Positions 1 to 10,687 of a stretch of 60,000 bases of DNA are shown here, in pieces (the stretch's first letter is position 1; each line of letters starts with the position of its first letter). The notes below the pieces were generated by a model, which saw only the letters and a program-made list of their open reading frames with translations, was not told where the DNA came from and ran no database searches. Origin of the DNA: Symsagittifera roscoffensis (taxonomy: Eukaryota > Xenacoelomorpha > Acoela > Convolutidae); the NCBI RefSeq assembly GCF_963678635.1, contig NC_087063.1, positions 16,866,449 to 16,926,448 of the forward strand, in the 5' to 3' direction. The position numbers and the translations under genes are program-made.

Positions 1-840
1 TGCCAACAAGAATAAAGAAACCAATTTTATTTGCACGATTTCATGAAATGCATATTTTATACAATCAATTTTCAGATTTAATAGATACTTGGGAAGGGCA
101 TTCTATGGTTGGCCATTAAGGCATTAAAGGGGGGGGGGTGGTGGTGTGAGAGATTGTACTGTCGATCCTAATTTGATAACATCCTCCAAAATTCGCGTTC
201 CGAATACTTTTAAAGCTTGCATCATTTACTATAAAATAGAAAGTATTTATAATTTGTTTTATCAATGTTTGAAAATAAAATTGGTTGAACCGATTTGGTT
301 AAAAACATTTTAATTGGTTAATGGTTAAAAAATCGGTTAGTTTTTTAACTGGACATCACTGGTTGAAAACAGCTTAAAAAGCTGCCCTAAAAAAGCTGCA
401 AATGATGGCACGCCGAGCGAATGTTTGCGGCATTTCCACGTTTTTTCTTGCTGAGAGTGACTTTTCTCGAGTCAGAAGTCAAGCCACCAAAATTGAGCAT
501 GAATAATGAATAACTTCGAGACTTTTCCTATACAAAAAACCACACAATCACTTAGTTGCTTAAAACTTACAAAAGAAAATGAGAGACACTCGAAAAACGG
601 TTATACTTCATCTGTATTTGAAGAAAGTCTTGAAAAACAGATGTATTGAAAAACTTAGAGAATTTCTCACTTTTCGAATAAAGTTGACCTTCGCGACGTA
701 TCAAAATTTTTCGTTTACTTTGATGGCAAAATTATTCAACTTTGATGGAAAAACCTTTCTTTCGAAACATTGCTAGATGGTACAGATAATCAAACTAAAG
801 CTCACATACCACTTGAATTAACAATAGCCATTTCCGTACT
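1..840. other. AT-rich non-coding stretch
   Basis: No coding region is supported here. A run of ten G is present at 129-138. The segment 270-358 is rich in GGTTAA/TTAACC words and, read on the minus strand from 358, begins CAGTGATG followed by TTAACC-rich sequence. That resembles a hAT-type transposon end, but no partner end or target duplication is visible, so it is at most a fragment. If the PUS10 gene continues leftward, this would be intron. Confidence 0.3.
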
Positions 841-1065
841 TCATACACATCTGTGTAAACGAAATGCATAATGTATTTCACGCAAAATTTTTTTTCGATG
901 CTTTGCTTTATTCAGACGACGCTCAAATGCACAGTAATTCTGCGCAATCAAATCTGCGGCACGAAAGATAAATTGTCCTCCTAATATTACGCAGGCTGCG
1001 CTCGCTTGAAAAGGTATATGCCAAGAGAAAAAGGCCAGAAAAACTGAAGCGAGAATAAATTTCAA
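841..1065 (-). CDS. candidate small secreted peptide (74 aa)
   Basis: The frame starts MKFILASVFLAFF, a good signal-peptide-like stretch with a plausible cleavage site near residue 23 (ASA-A). The remaining ~51 residues are basic (RRLNKAKHRKK) with three cysteines. I recognise no family. The frame is short, lies just left of a MITE, and may sit inside an intron of the PUS10-like gene, so chance is quite possible. Confidence 0.2.
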   Translation of the reverse strand: MKFILASVFLAFFSWHIPFQASAACVILGGQFIFRAADLIAQNYCAFERRLNKAKHRKKILREIHYAFRLHRCV

Positions 1066-1097
1066 AATTAGTAAAATATTTTTTGCTTCATTTATGG

Positions 1098-1598
1098 ACT
1101 GTTATCAGGGGTGTAAAAAAGATTATTGTGAATCCGATAATCGCCGATAAGATATATCGATAAAATCTATCGTTCGAAAAAAAATTATCGAGATAATTAT
1201 CGATTGAAAAAAATTATCGTTCCGATAACTTTTATAGTCAAATTTTACCGAAATCTAGCAATTTAACTGAAATATTTCGCTTCCAGTTGTGGAAATCGAA
1301 TAATAGGTTAGTGAACTTTACTGCATCAGACAGTGTTTGTTTATTTAGTAGTAGACTACCGAAAACGAACAACACCTGTGAACCTTGAGAGTCAGCTGTT
1401 CCTGTTTTCTAATAAATCATTTTGGAATGTTACTTCATTTTCAAAAATTGTGAATTAAAAAGTTCAGCTGCAGTTTTTTTTCGAGCGATAATTTTCGATA
1501 TATCGATATATCTATCTTTAAAAAGTATGACAAAACGATAATCTATCGAATGACTCCGATAATATCTATATCGATAATTTTACAACCCTGACTGTTAT
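1098..1598. mobile_element. hAT-superfamily MITE with 8-bp target duplication
   Basis: The element proper is 1106-1590 (485 bp). Its ends are imperfect inverted repeats: CAGGGGTGTAAAA on the left, and CAGGGTTGTAAAA read inward from the right. It is flanked on both sides by the identical 8-mer ACTGTTAT (1098-1105 and 1591-1598). An 8-bp target duplication and CAGGG ends are the hAT signature. There is no transposase frame. The arms are full of TATCGATA-type words, which could fold into long hairpins. It is a non-autonomous copy mobilised in trans. Confidence 0.88.
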
Positions 1599-2463
1599 AA
1601 GAGGGTCGTACCGAAGTTCTACTGACCGAATTTCCACATATTGGCTATCTTAGGCTAACAATTTTCCAATTGTCGCTTTGAAAACTTTGCTGTTCGCATT
1701 TTCGTTCAACAATTGATTTAAGAAATTGACCATTTTTTTGTTTTCCACATCAAACGGGAGTTATAATTGCCATATATTTTCAGTAAGACTAAATTTAATT
1801 TCACCTCGATTGCATTGCAAGAGAAATTTCTGAACTATAAAATTCTGTTAAGTTTGTAACTCAGTGATGCTTTTTGATATTTGTTTAGATGTTGGTAACT
1901 ATCGCCCTCATCTTGAGCAAAAGAGGGGAAATCGTTACAAGGTACAAAATTTGTATATGCTTGGTTAATCGTTGAATTGGTCCTTTATGGAAAATGTAGA
2001 AAGAGGTCCATCGACTTGGTCTTTTATGGGAACTTTTTCCTTGGGAACAGGGGGGCGTTGACAAGATCGCAATTTTTCATCCATTGCAAGTGACCGCTTC
2101 TCTCTTGTTTTAATCAATTAAGTTACCTAGAGAACCCCATCATTTACGGAATTTATCTCGACTTAAATAAATTCTTGCAGCAATAATAGCGGTCAGAAAT
2201 TTCTGTTTCACCTACGCAACGACCGGCGACTTTTGTTTATCCGAAACACTTTTATAGATTTTCATGCACAAGGAAAACCGCGTTTCTGAGAAAACAACTA
2301 CTCGCCCGTCTTCTAAGTTCTAACCCTTTGACCAGACAAACTATTGACAAAATTAATGGAATGCTTTAGATCTAAATCTGGCCAAATAGACAATTCCAAT
2401 TTTTGCAGCTAGTTGACAACGGTCACAAATATATTCAAACTCAAAATAAACAACTTCGCTAAC
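1599..2463. other. non-coding, possible PUS10 intron
   Basis: No coding frame with recognisable similarity is seen. If the donor at 2463/2462 is used, this is intron of the PUS10-like gene on the minus strand. I searched it by eye for the expected continuation of the PUS10 fold and did not find it. Confidence 0.35.
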
Positions 2464-3302
2464 CTTCCTCCGATAAATACTTGAGGCACGGACACCGAAA
2501 TTTGGAACTGTACTCGGTCAAAATTCTTGGTCAATAAGCTGCCAAGTTTGTCCTCGTATCTAGACTGCTGTTCTAAACTCTCTAGAGCACAATTTACTGC
2601 ATGAATGAAATTATTTCTGCCCATATCATTTCCATTTTCAATATAGGAAAACTTCATTTTCTTACTTCTGGGTTGCACAGCTTTTTCGGCTAAAAGTTCA
2701 GTAAACAAGTTCTGGTTTGGAGGTAAAATCACTACATTAACACAACAGGGTAATGGGGTATTGCATGTAAATCTCAAATTTGGGCGAACCATTTCTGTTC
2801 TATCTTGACTCCCATGTTTCTGTTGTTCATTCAACCTCTGATCGCAATATTCATTCAGGCGGTTACACAACATGTTCCGAAACACTTCTTTGATGTTTAT
2901 CAACTTTGTGTCAATTGAAAAGACAGGTAAAGCCTTGTTATCAGGTTGTAGCCCGTCGCCACCGCCGCTCTTCGCTTCCCAGTTTAACAAGGCTCCAAGG
3001 AGAAAGAAATTGAGATAGACAACGTCTGGAACATGCACGGTGATAAAGAAATTGTCCTCAGTAAATTGCCCCACCCGATTCATTATCCCTTCAACTGTTG
3101 ATTGAAGAATTTTCAAAATTCCATAGCACAAATTACAGTTTTCACTACCTATGTCCGAAGATTTAGAGGTAACTTCATCCAGAAATTTCACAGGAACAAC
3201 AGAATTTTCAATTGAAAAATACGGTATCTTCGATAGAACTTCATGGAGACAAAAATAGCAAATAGCCACCTTCTGCTTTACTTCAAGCTGAAGACCATTC
3301 AT
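2464..3302 (-). CDS. PUS10: PUS10-like tRNA pseudouridine synthase, N-terminal exon
   Basis: PUS10 makes pseudouridine in the T-arm of tRNAs (and acts in miRNA maturation in animals). The exon encodes ~280 residues. Two CxxC pairs lie near the start (CYFC at about residue 15 and CNLC about 40 residues later, followed by YGIL), matching the N-terminal zinc-binding arrangement of PUS10. A central VNVVILPPN strand and a terminal VFIGGR motif match the accessory-domain end of the family. The frame continues to a stop at 2409, but a good donor (GAAG|GTTAG at 2464/2463) lies exactly after GGR, where the family continues with a conserved segment not present here. The catalytic domain is not found in the 2.4 kb to the left, so it lies beyond a long intron outside the window or is lost. 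The start used is the ATG at 3302, seven bases after an acceptor. Confidence 0.65.
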
Positions 3303-3320
3303 TTTCAACCTGAAATGGAA
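3303..3320 (-). promoter_or_regulatory. 3' splice acceptor just upstream of PUS10-like ATG
   Basis: On the minus strand a pyrimidine-rich CCATTTCAG ends at 3310. Only seven bases (GTTGAAA) then precede the ATG. This is either the end of a 5'-UTR intron or a spliced-leader acceptor. The same layout occurs at the UBL4-like gene. Confidence 0.5.
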
Positions 3321-5885
3321 TAGACCAAATTATTATAGCATTTACGAGCATTTACTATTGAGTACTAAGTAAAGTTCAAGCAAACAAGCCACATTCTCAA
3401 AGTATTTTTTCTTTCCAAAAAAGCATCCATGAACTTATAACTACCTGTGTTGCACAAATATGTCTACATTAAACGAAACTGATTTTTAAAACAAACTATT
3501 CTGGTCTAAGCCGCAGCACACATCTAACAAAAGCACCCAATATAATTTCAAATAAATATGTTAACTAAGTTCAATCTTCCATTAACTGATAGGAGCATAT
3601 TCTTTCGATGTCGTCTGGGCTGAGTGAGTTGATTGATTCTTTGTATAACTAGAAACAAAGCAAATCTTTTCGCTAACAAATAAAGTGCCGCAAAAAATAA
3701 ATGCGGTTTCTCCGTTACTCTGAGGATAAATGTTAGGCCATCAGGCCTGTCTATGAAATCCGTTTCTAACGGTTACCAGCATTCCAAACAGAAATTTCTG
3801 CTACTCAAGACTTTTTTTATGACTCAAACTGAAATTTTTAGGACTCTTTTTTACGACTCAAGACCAATTTTTTGCGCCTAGAGCTCTCACGTGCTACCAC
3901 TATTGCAGTCGATATCAATCAAGCTGTGGCAGACCTGAGACTAGAGGTCAAGTAAAAGCTCGTCTTCGCAAACTAGCATTGCAATGACAGAGGATCGAAT
4001 ACACGATCTAACCATCTCAAATTGAACGCCTTACAAAATGAACGCCAAAACGAAATGCCTTTAACAAATCAGTTTGAAAACAAGCGAACGGTTGCGATGA
4101 AATTCTCAAATAGTTTCCGAGAAGTCAAATGACAGATTCAAACACTAAAACCAATGATACAATTGGTGGAACAGATCTAGAAGCCCAAAAGAGAACTACT
4201 AATTCTACGGTAACAATTAACCACCTTTACGTTAAAGAGATCAAACACCAAAAACTGCTAATGCCAAGTCCGAAAACAGAGGGAACGTGGGGTACTAATT
4301 TCTTGTGAAAAAACTGATGATATATTACAGAAATCCAAGCTGCAGCTGAAACAATCAATGCAGAAAAGTTTCATTAAGCAGTAGCTGGAATGAAAAAAGA
4401 AATTATGCTAAATATATGACCGAGGTATACAAAAACAAACAAACAAGCTATTGTTACTAAAAAGCTCCAAAAGGCGCGACAACGTACAAATTCAAGGACT
4501 TTCAATGAACGAAACAACTAAAAGCTACAATTAAAAAAAGGGGTAAATTTATTGATACAGGTAAAAATATATATATATAGGACCCAACGTGTCGGTTCAC
4601 GATAAATCAAAAGCACGCAAATTACCAACTTGAAAATTAAATACTAAAAAAACAGTGACTATTCGCTTCAGAAGGCGAATTGTGAATTACAGAACAGAAA
4701 AAAAAGCCTGATAAAGAGCATGCAAGAACCATAAAACTACTGAAGACCTTAGCCACTAGAAATATTCTATGCAAATGATTCGGAATGATCAAAAAATTTG
4801 ATCGAACTGGAATAAAGATGGCATTTTTGTTCGATGAAAAAACAGTCTATCTGTAAACCAAATAAGTGGGCTATATAGGGCTGTATGAACCTCATGAAGG
4901 CCCTAAACGAAGTGAAAGCTTAAATGAAACTTTCAGTCACAACGTGATATATTACGTCCAACTGGGTTCTGGCTTCTTTGAAAGCGAGAACATCTGTCTT
5001 CAAAACTCGATTATTACAACACTATTCTGGGTAAAACTTAGAGTAATAACGTAGTTAGGGCTCGTAATTCAATGAAAGGACAAGGCTACCCTCATTGTGA
5101 ATATCTAAGCAAGTTGCCCCAAAATTGAATGATTCATGTGAAAGCATTCTATAAACGCTGTACAGTTTTTAATGACTGTAATCCGCCTTCGATCGATCAA
5201 TTTTCTTGCCTTGATGAACTAAGAAACTTCCAAGAAATTCCATTGAAAATCCTTTAAAGCCTGTTACACCTGAAAATAGTCCCAAGCGTCCAGATTGATA
5301 ATTTACAATCGAATGACCTCTCTGCACAATATGTTGATGTCATTGAAAGCAATGTTTTGAGAAAAATACAAAATCAAAGCGAATTATACAAAGACAAGTG
5401 AAACACTAAGTATTGATCTACCCACTCTCCGGTTATGTTAGGGCTTTACCAATCTCTTAAATTGACGAAAACACTGAAATTTACCGTGATACTAATTTTC
5501 TAAACTCACTTCTGAAAGTTGACAGCTTTATTCAGGAGATATCACAATCGATGGAAACTAACTCATTCAGATAATTGATCAAGGGCTCACAATCTCCGTG
5601 ATTTAAACATTTTAAGAAAACTTTTTGTAAATTTTGAGCAAGTAAAGCGAGTGCTTAGGTCTTTCAAACAAAACTTTCATTGCTTTCGAAGATTCATTTT
5701 TCTTTAGAACTTTTTCTGAGATACCCTTTTTCTATTTTTAGTTGGTTATTCAATAAGCATTTGACGATTATGCTTAATTCTGTATTTTACTGAGCGTTCG
5801 TTTAGTGCTCTTCTCACACCACGCAAGCAAACGACACTCCATTATAACAACTTGTGTTTCTAAGTGTTCTTCATCAGGATCAGTT
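3321..5885. other. non-coding intergenic DNA
   Basis: AT-rich, with short chance frames only. A small (AT)n run lies near 4568-4579. No convincing coding, RNA or repeat structure was recognised. Upstream signals for the PUS10-like gene should lie in the right-hand neighbourhood of 3320, but none can be named. Confidence 0.4.
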
Positions 5886-6164
5886 TTACTTTACGAAGCC
5901 CACTTTTACAGCCTTTCTCCACAGCATAAATTTATTTCCGCTTAACCACGTTTCCACGCTATTTTTCTCTTCTAGGTACTTCTCCATGTTTCCATTCTGA
6001 TTATTTAAAAACTTATTGATAACAATAGCAAACATAACTATCCGCTTTTTCACATTCAGGAGGAAAAAATTGATAAGCACAATAATTAGAGATCCTAGTA
6101 TGGACCCTTGAGGTACAAAGAATGCTTCGCGATAACTAAGTGTGACATGAGGAAAAAACTGCAT
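5886..6164 (-). pseudogene. non-LTR (LINE) reverse transcriptase fragment
   Basis: The 92-residue frame contains VPQGSILGSL, the hallmark of the palm region of non-LTR retrotransposon RTs (usual form GVPQGSxLGPLLF). About 45 residues later comes a WLSGNKFML segment that fits the usual WLxxNKLxLN block. The catalytic (F/Y)xDD strand between them is degraded to MFAIV. It is a short, dead scrap of a jockey/CR1-like element. No other domains were found around it. Confidence 0.75.
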
Positions 6165-6639
6165 GGTCTAAACAGGCATTTGATTTGTTCTGGCAATTTG
6201 GATATGTTTTCTCAAATATTTGTCATTTAAATATAACTTGCATAACAACATAACTTGCAGATTAATCACAGCCGCCCTCATTGACATCCCTTACTCTAAT
6301 GACGCTGAGAATCGTTGCTGTCTTGCCCACTCGTCCACAACGGAAACGCAAAACCAGGAAGTCTTTGAATGAGAGGCACCACTATGCCAAGCAACAAATG
6401 TTTGTGAAGTGGATAGAAAGCCGACGGTATATATTACGCCCAATTTAACGAAAAAAAGTAGGTAGTCTTCTTGGTTCCGCAATTGCTCTAAATCGAATTT
6501 TTTCAGCTAATTCGATCTTTGCAACTCGACAAATTTCATAACTCCCAGAGTATATTTTTATTAGAAGCCCCAGGCATATGTACTAATGTTGATTTGTATG
6601 GTCTAAAAGCTTTGGATTCGATGTCCACGGCACAAAGTT

Positions 6640-8640
6640 CAAGTCTTGGGATGGATTCGATTTTTTTCTCACAGTCGTGACATAGCAGCAACTAGAGTAC
6701 ACCTAGCATCGGCATTGCCTGAAGATTCCCGGGCAAAGGCGCAAGCCCCGTAGGCAATTTCCGACGCATCACACCAGATAAGTAGTTGCACTGGGAGCGT
6801 CACTGGGATTTACATCGCGTCACTGGAGCTCATCTACGGTTTCAGTGTACACATCCAGTAGTGGAACTGATACCCAATCATCTTCCGAAATGTTCAATCG
6901 TCGATTTTAGAGTAGCAAAACTTGCCATTGTCTTGGAAAGTCCTCGATTGAAATCTTTAGTCTGTACTGGGACAGGAAATCTGGGCTGGCGTTTTTCAAG
7001 TCTTGTCTAACGTTGGCTTAGAATCACTGATGGGAAACTTGCCAACGTTGGTGTCACTTCGTGGTTAGACCTCGTTTCAAATTTACCAGAACAGCCGGGC
7101 ACGCATGTGAACTCGATCGTAAGTCTTTGTAGGTGCCTGATGTTTTTTTCCCGGGGTCATCCGGAGGTCTTTTATAGACATCAACGTTTTACAGTTTAGA
7201 AGGTAGGATTCATGCCGATGTTGGTGTCGCTCCGGGCACCTGAAAAAGACCTCGTTTCCCAGCCTCCCGATCAATCAGAGCCGCATGGGAACCCCATTGG
7301 TACTTTTCGGAGGTACCTGAAATGAGCCTTTCGAGGTGCTCGGAGACGTCAAAATTACATCAACTCAAGAATCCTGAGTACAATTTGCTTCTAGCAGTTT
7401 TGGCTCAGTAATCCTGCTAGAAGCCAACGGAACCCCCTTGAAGCTTCGAGCATCCCGTGGAGCTTTAAATCGTCAAAAACTGGAACCTGCACCTGTCGCT
7501 CTTGAGATACCATACATGACCTAACGTCTTTAGTGCCTGGTCAATGTCGTATACCGGGATCTCTTAGCTCTCTCGAGACTTGCAGGGATCTTCATCATGA
7601 CAAGTCTTCCCGAGCTAGACTACTAGCAATCTACATTCCTGCAAATGCTAGTGTACTGGTAACTTCCTTTGGTAGACGAAATGTATCTCTAACAGTGCTG
7701 GCTCCTCCGAGGAAGTCCTAATATAAAAGGGCTCCCGAAGAGAAGTCTTCGTGAACACTAATGGTGCAACATCAGCAGTGATTCGAAGTGCACGGATTGC
7801 ATGGAACTTGCTGGAGACTACCCATAGATGGCGAGGATGAGTCTCCACTTCTTCAGAGGGTCCACAGGAGTGGACCTCCAGAATAGCTGACTAAGATAGC
7901 GATCCGTGGGATCCAAGATGAGGTGACGATAAATTTTCGTGATAACCCCATTCAAGGCAATCCTGAAGAAATGCAGTCGTATAAGATCTCGAAGAGGTCC
8001 TGTTGTTCTTTAGGACCGGTCATGATGCAGTCGTTCAGACTCAGCCAGTTTGATGTCAGTGCCTAAGTGACACCTCGTCGTTGAAGAGTCTTCCTTCCAA
8101 ACTGCTTGATGTGGCATCACGTAGAACTTTCCGGCTAGGAGGAAGGTGTCCTGCTCGGGTACCTCTTCCAGATGACCAGTCTGGATCATATCTTCGAAAA
8201 AATCCAGACACTCAATCCGAGCCGCTAGACTCCTGGAAAGCTTCTGTTTGTTGCAAGAGAACTCGCTCAGGGCTCTTCGCGAGGAGGGACTGATGTCTGG
8301 ATCCATTCATTTGTAGTATCATGGAAGAAGCATTGCGTTTTGCCTTGTTGACTATTGGTCTGCCCTCTGGATATTCAGATGTTATGGCATTTTACTGGTT
8401 ATTACACTGTAATTCCTGCGAAGTGCATTGGGACTCCTGAATCTCTTGAACATCCTCGATCTCCCAGAACCTCTCGAAGGATCGTCTTTCGCAATCCAGA
8501 AGTTGGATTCTGTAGTCCGATGGCAACCGGGAGTTCCTTGCGGACGTTAAGAGGACCTACGATCCAGTAGAGGAAACTCTGTCCAAGTGAAAGGTCATTT
8601 TCCTAGTTCAGTGAACTGGGAATCTGCCAAAAGGGAAGTG
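6640..8640 (-). mobile_element. BEL/Pao LTR-retrotransposon pol remnant
   Basis: The minus strand of this GC-richer block reads through several broken frames as a BEL/Pao polymerase. At 8010-8306 there is a segment ending FYVMPHQAVWKEDSSTTR, the BEL-type YxxPHHxVxxxxSTTxxR block, then in a shifted frame SLNDCIMTGPKEQQDLFEI. Around 7700-7850 HLWVVSS/AIRALR-like residues replace the YGTxSAPFLAxRxL block. Further left DFLGGASTVRDT resembles the YVDD-containing DDxLxGADTxED block with the aspartates damaged. Frames shift repeatedly and several stops intervene. LTRs were not found. It is an old inactive copy; the exact ends are uncertain. Confidence 0.75.
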
Positions 8641-9020
8641 TGAAGATGCATTGCAGTCGAACCACTCAAAACAAAACTCGTTTCGGGGAACCATTTTTGG
8701 CAGCATTCTGGTCGAATGTCACATTAAATATTCTCTAACTCAAGCTTCGGGAAACTCAATGGTCCGATTCTTTCTCTCGCATGTGCATAGAGAAATCTAG
8801 TTAGGGTTTGAAGTATCTGGAAAACTGCTTTCTCAAAAAATTACTCTTCGATCATTGCTTCAATGAAATTAACAACTCATTACGAAAAAAATTCTTACAA
8901 CCTGAAGGCAGTGAATTGCATCCTTCGAAAATTCATTTGTTTCTTATACAATTAGTTATTTCACAAAGAACTCATTTCGCTGAATTTTTGAGGATAGTTA
9001 GGTACATTTTTGCACAGCTC
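8641..9020. other. 3' flank of the UBL4-like gene
   Basis: Between the BEL/Pao remnant and the stop codon of the UBL4-like gene. It should contain that gene's 3' UTR on the minus strand. No clear polyadenylation hexamer or other feature was identified. Confidence 0.35.
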
Positions 9021-9521
9021 CTACGCTACAGGCAAAGTTAGTGGAACAAAACTGATGTAATCAACTTCCAGAGTTGAAAAAATATTAACCTGATGAAACT
9101 GACGAAGAAATTCGTTGACAGCAGGCTCGGTTAAATGTTTCTGACAAATTGCTCGCAAATTAGCATAAAGTAGCTTCTCAGGATCGTTTTCAAGAGGGTA
9201 GATTTTCTCCTGGTTAAGTAAACCAGATTCCTTGGGAATCATTAGCACTAACTTATCGCCATCTGATATCTTTGTATCCGACAGTCTATCTTCGGCTGAA
9301 AAAGCAACGTACTTTGTTATTATTTACGACAAAGCAAAATGATATGACCAGAAAAACATACTTTTTATAGTTTTCCCTTTGTGCAAAATTTTGAAGTCTG
9401 ATGGCAACCAAGGCAACTTTTCTTTCATCAAAACTATCAGATCAATGACTGCACATTCACTGTTTACTTCCAGCTCCACTTCTGCTGATTGTGGCGACAA
9501 AACTTTGCAATAAAGCTTCAT
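9021..9521 (-). CDS. UBL4/Get5-like ubiquitin-like protein, two exons
   Basis: Exon 1 is 9362-9521 and exon 2 is 9021-9295; the intron 9296-9361 (66 bp) has GTATG at the donor and TTTTTCAG at the acceptor. Joined in phase, they encode 144 residues. The first ~75 form a ubiquitin-like domain (KILHKGKTIK matches the usual LLFKGKxL strand, then RLSDTKISDGDKLVLM). The tail has LLYANLRAICQKHL, FLRQFHQ and STLEVDYI, fitting the C-terminal helical region of UBL4A/Get5. That family is part of the BAG6/GET system that hands tail-anchored membrane proteins to the ER insertion pathway. Usual length is ~150-160 residues. ATG 9521 is chosen because a splice acceptor lies directly before it. The call rests on motif pattern, so another small UBL protein remains possible. 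Confidence 0.78.
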
Positions 9522-9540
9522 ACCTAAGTCTGAAAAAAAA
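9522..9540 (-). promoter_or_regulatory. 3' splice acceptor 8 nt upstream of UBL4-like ATG
   Basis: The minus strand reads TTTTTTTTCAG|ACTTAGGT then ATG, with the acceptor AG at 9531-9530. It implies a leader exon upstream or trans-splicing. No coding exon is apparent upstream. Confidence 0.5.
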
Positions 9541-9618
9541 GTTATAACATTGAGGAAATATTCATAACTTTCCGCGCTTTTAAACATTTATAATTAATCT
9601 AAATTAGTTTAAAAAAAA

Positions 9619-9774
9619 ACGTTTTGGCTTTAAGTAGCATCGCCAGGTATGTACAAACGTACATATGTAGTAAAAAAATAACAAAATGATTAGCATTAAA
9701 TGTTTAAAATAGTGATAAGTCAATAAAATTTTTAATTTAAAATCGAACGTTTTCCCTATAGCTAGCATCATCAG
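9619..9774 (-). ncRNA. dimer of hammerhead-like motifs
   Basis: Two copies 128 bp apart (9619-9646 and 9748-9774). On the minus strand the right one reads CTGATGA, a short hairpin, GAAA, ACGTT. The left one is decayed (CTGGCGA ... CAAA). CTGATGA-hairpin-GAAA is the hammerhead ribozyme core, and such motifs are known in terminal repeats of Penelope-like elements. One or two unpaired bases next to CTGATGA and no obvious cleavage-site partner argue against activity. They lie just upstream of the UBL4-like gene. Confidence 0.4.
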
Positions 9775-9959
9775 GTATATACATCTAAAAGTCAAATTGC
9801 TTAAAGTTAAAAAGGTTTTTACGATCAAAATTACTAATATTAAAGTTTATGAGTATCTACGAATACTACATAATTATCAAAACGATTTTTTGAAAATTTC
9901 GTTTTTGGAGATATTTCGTTCTTCAACACGTGTACAAAACTTTATGCCGATTTTCTCAC

Positions 9960-10687
9960 CTTCAAATTATTTCCAGGGTTAAAATAACATATTTAGTCAT
10001 TCTGTATGGGCATGGGGTCTAATTCGAAAAAATAAAATTCGAATCAAGCTGACATGCCTAATGTCAGACTAACATTTAAGTGTGAGCTCTCGGCTCCTGT
10101 AATCGACGCGCGTAATCAGTTGCGACTTGCATTCACCTATATGGAGGACTATCAGAATTTTAAAATGTTAATTCAAACGTTTTCGCACATTTTGGGCATC
10201 ATCAGTATTAAAATTTTTTACAGTATTTACAGAACGGTGCGTATTCATAGGTTCCAAAATGAAAAATCAGTCCCAAAAGTTCTAAAATAAACAAGCAGTG
10301 GCATAAGTCCCAAATCTTTTCAATTGGTCTAAAGACCAAATTAGCCGAGTCTCAACTTAAGGTCGCCGGTAGGCTCGCAATGCGCTCGTCCAAGCTTCGC
10401 GGCAATAACCGGCTCTAAATTTCGTAAAGAGTCCTACCCTTTCGTGGCAAGCTTGCAACACGTTGGCGCGGCTGCGGCGGTCACTATTCTGCAGCTGGAG
10501 TTTATGCTGCTTGAACAGTATATAATCAATCAATAACTTCGTTGGCTCAAAATTTAACCAATCAGAAATCAATAAGATAAATTTTGGGACTTAAGCGACT
10601 GATTTTCTTTGGCAGCTATGAATATTGGAACCGATGAAAATTCACTTTACAAAACGATCAAAGGCCTGAAAAAATGGTTATACCGTC
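9960..10687. repeat. Penelope-like terminal-repeat fragment (left flank of the gypsy pair)
   Basis: Shares sequence with the PLE remnants at 51-56 kb. A CTCGGCTCCTG word near 10090 recurs near 51800 and 55400. A third hammerhead-like motif (10178-10205, minus strand) matches the one at 55091-55117. The block 10471-10687, starting near GGCTGCGGCGGTCACTATTC, is collinear with 51271-51690 down to an ATCAAAG..CTGAAAAAA end. The copy of gypsy element A begins directly after it. Confidence 0.65.

Noticed and set aside
129-138. G10 run as a G-quadruplex or regulatory site
   Set aside because: A single run with only a few further GG steps (GGTGGTGG); not enough to support a function.
841-1065. Insulin/relaxin-like reading of the small secreted peptide
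   Set aside because: The cysteine spacing does not match an insulin B-chain and there is no A-chain pattern.
10054-10290. Plus-strand 78-aa frame over the PLE terminal repeat
   Set aside because: It lies in repeat sequence with a hammerhead-like motif on the other strand and is not open in the related copies.
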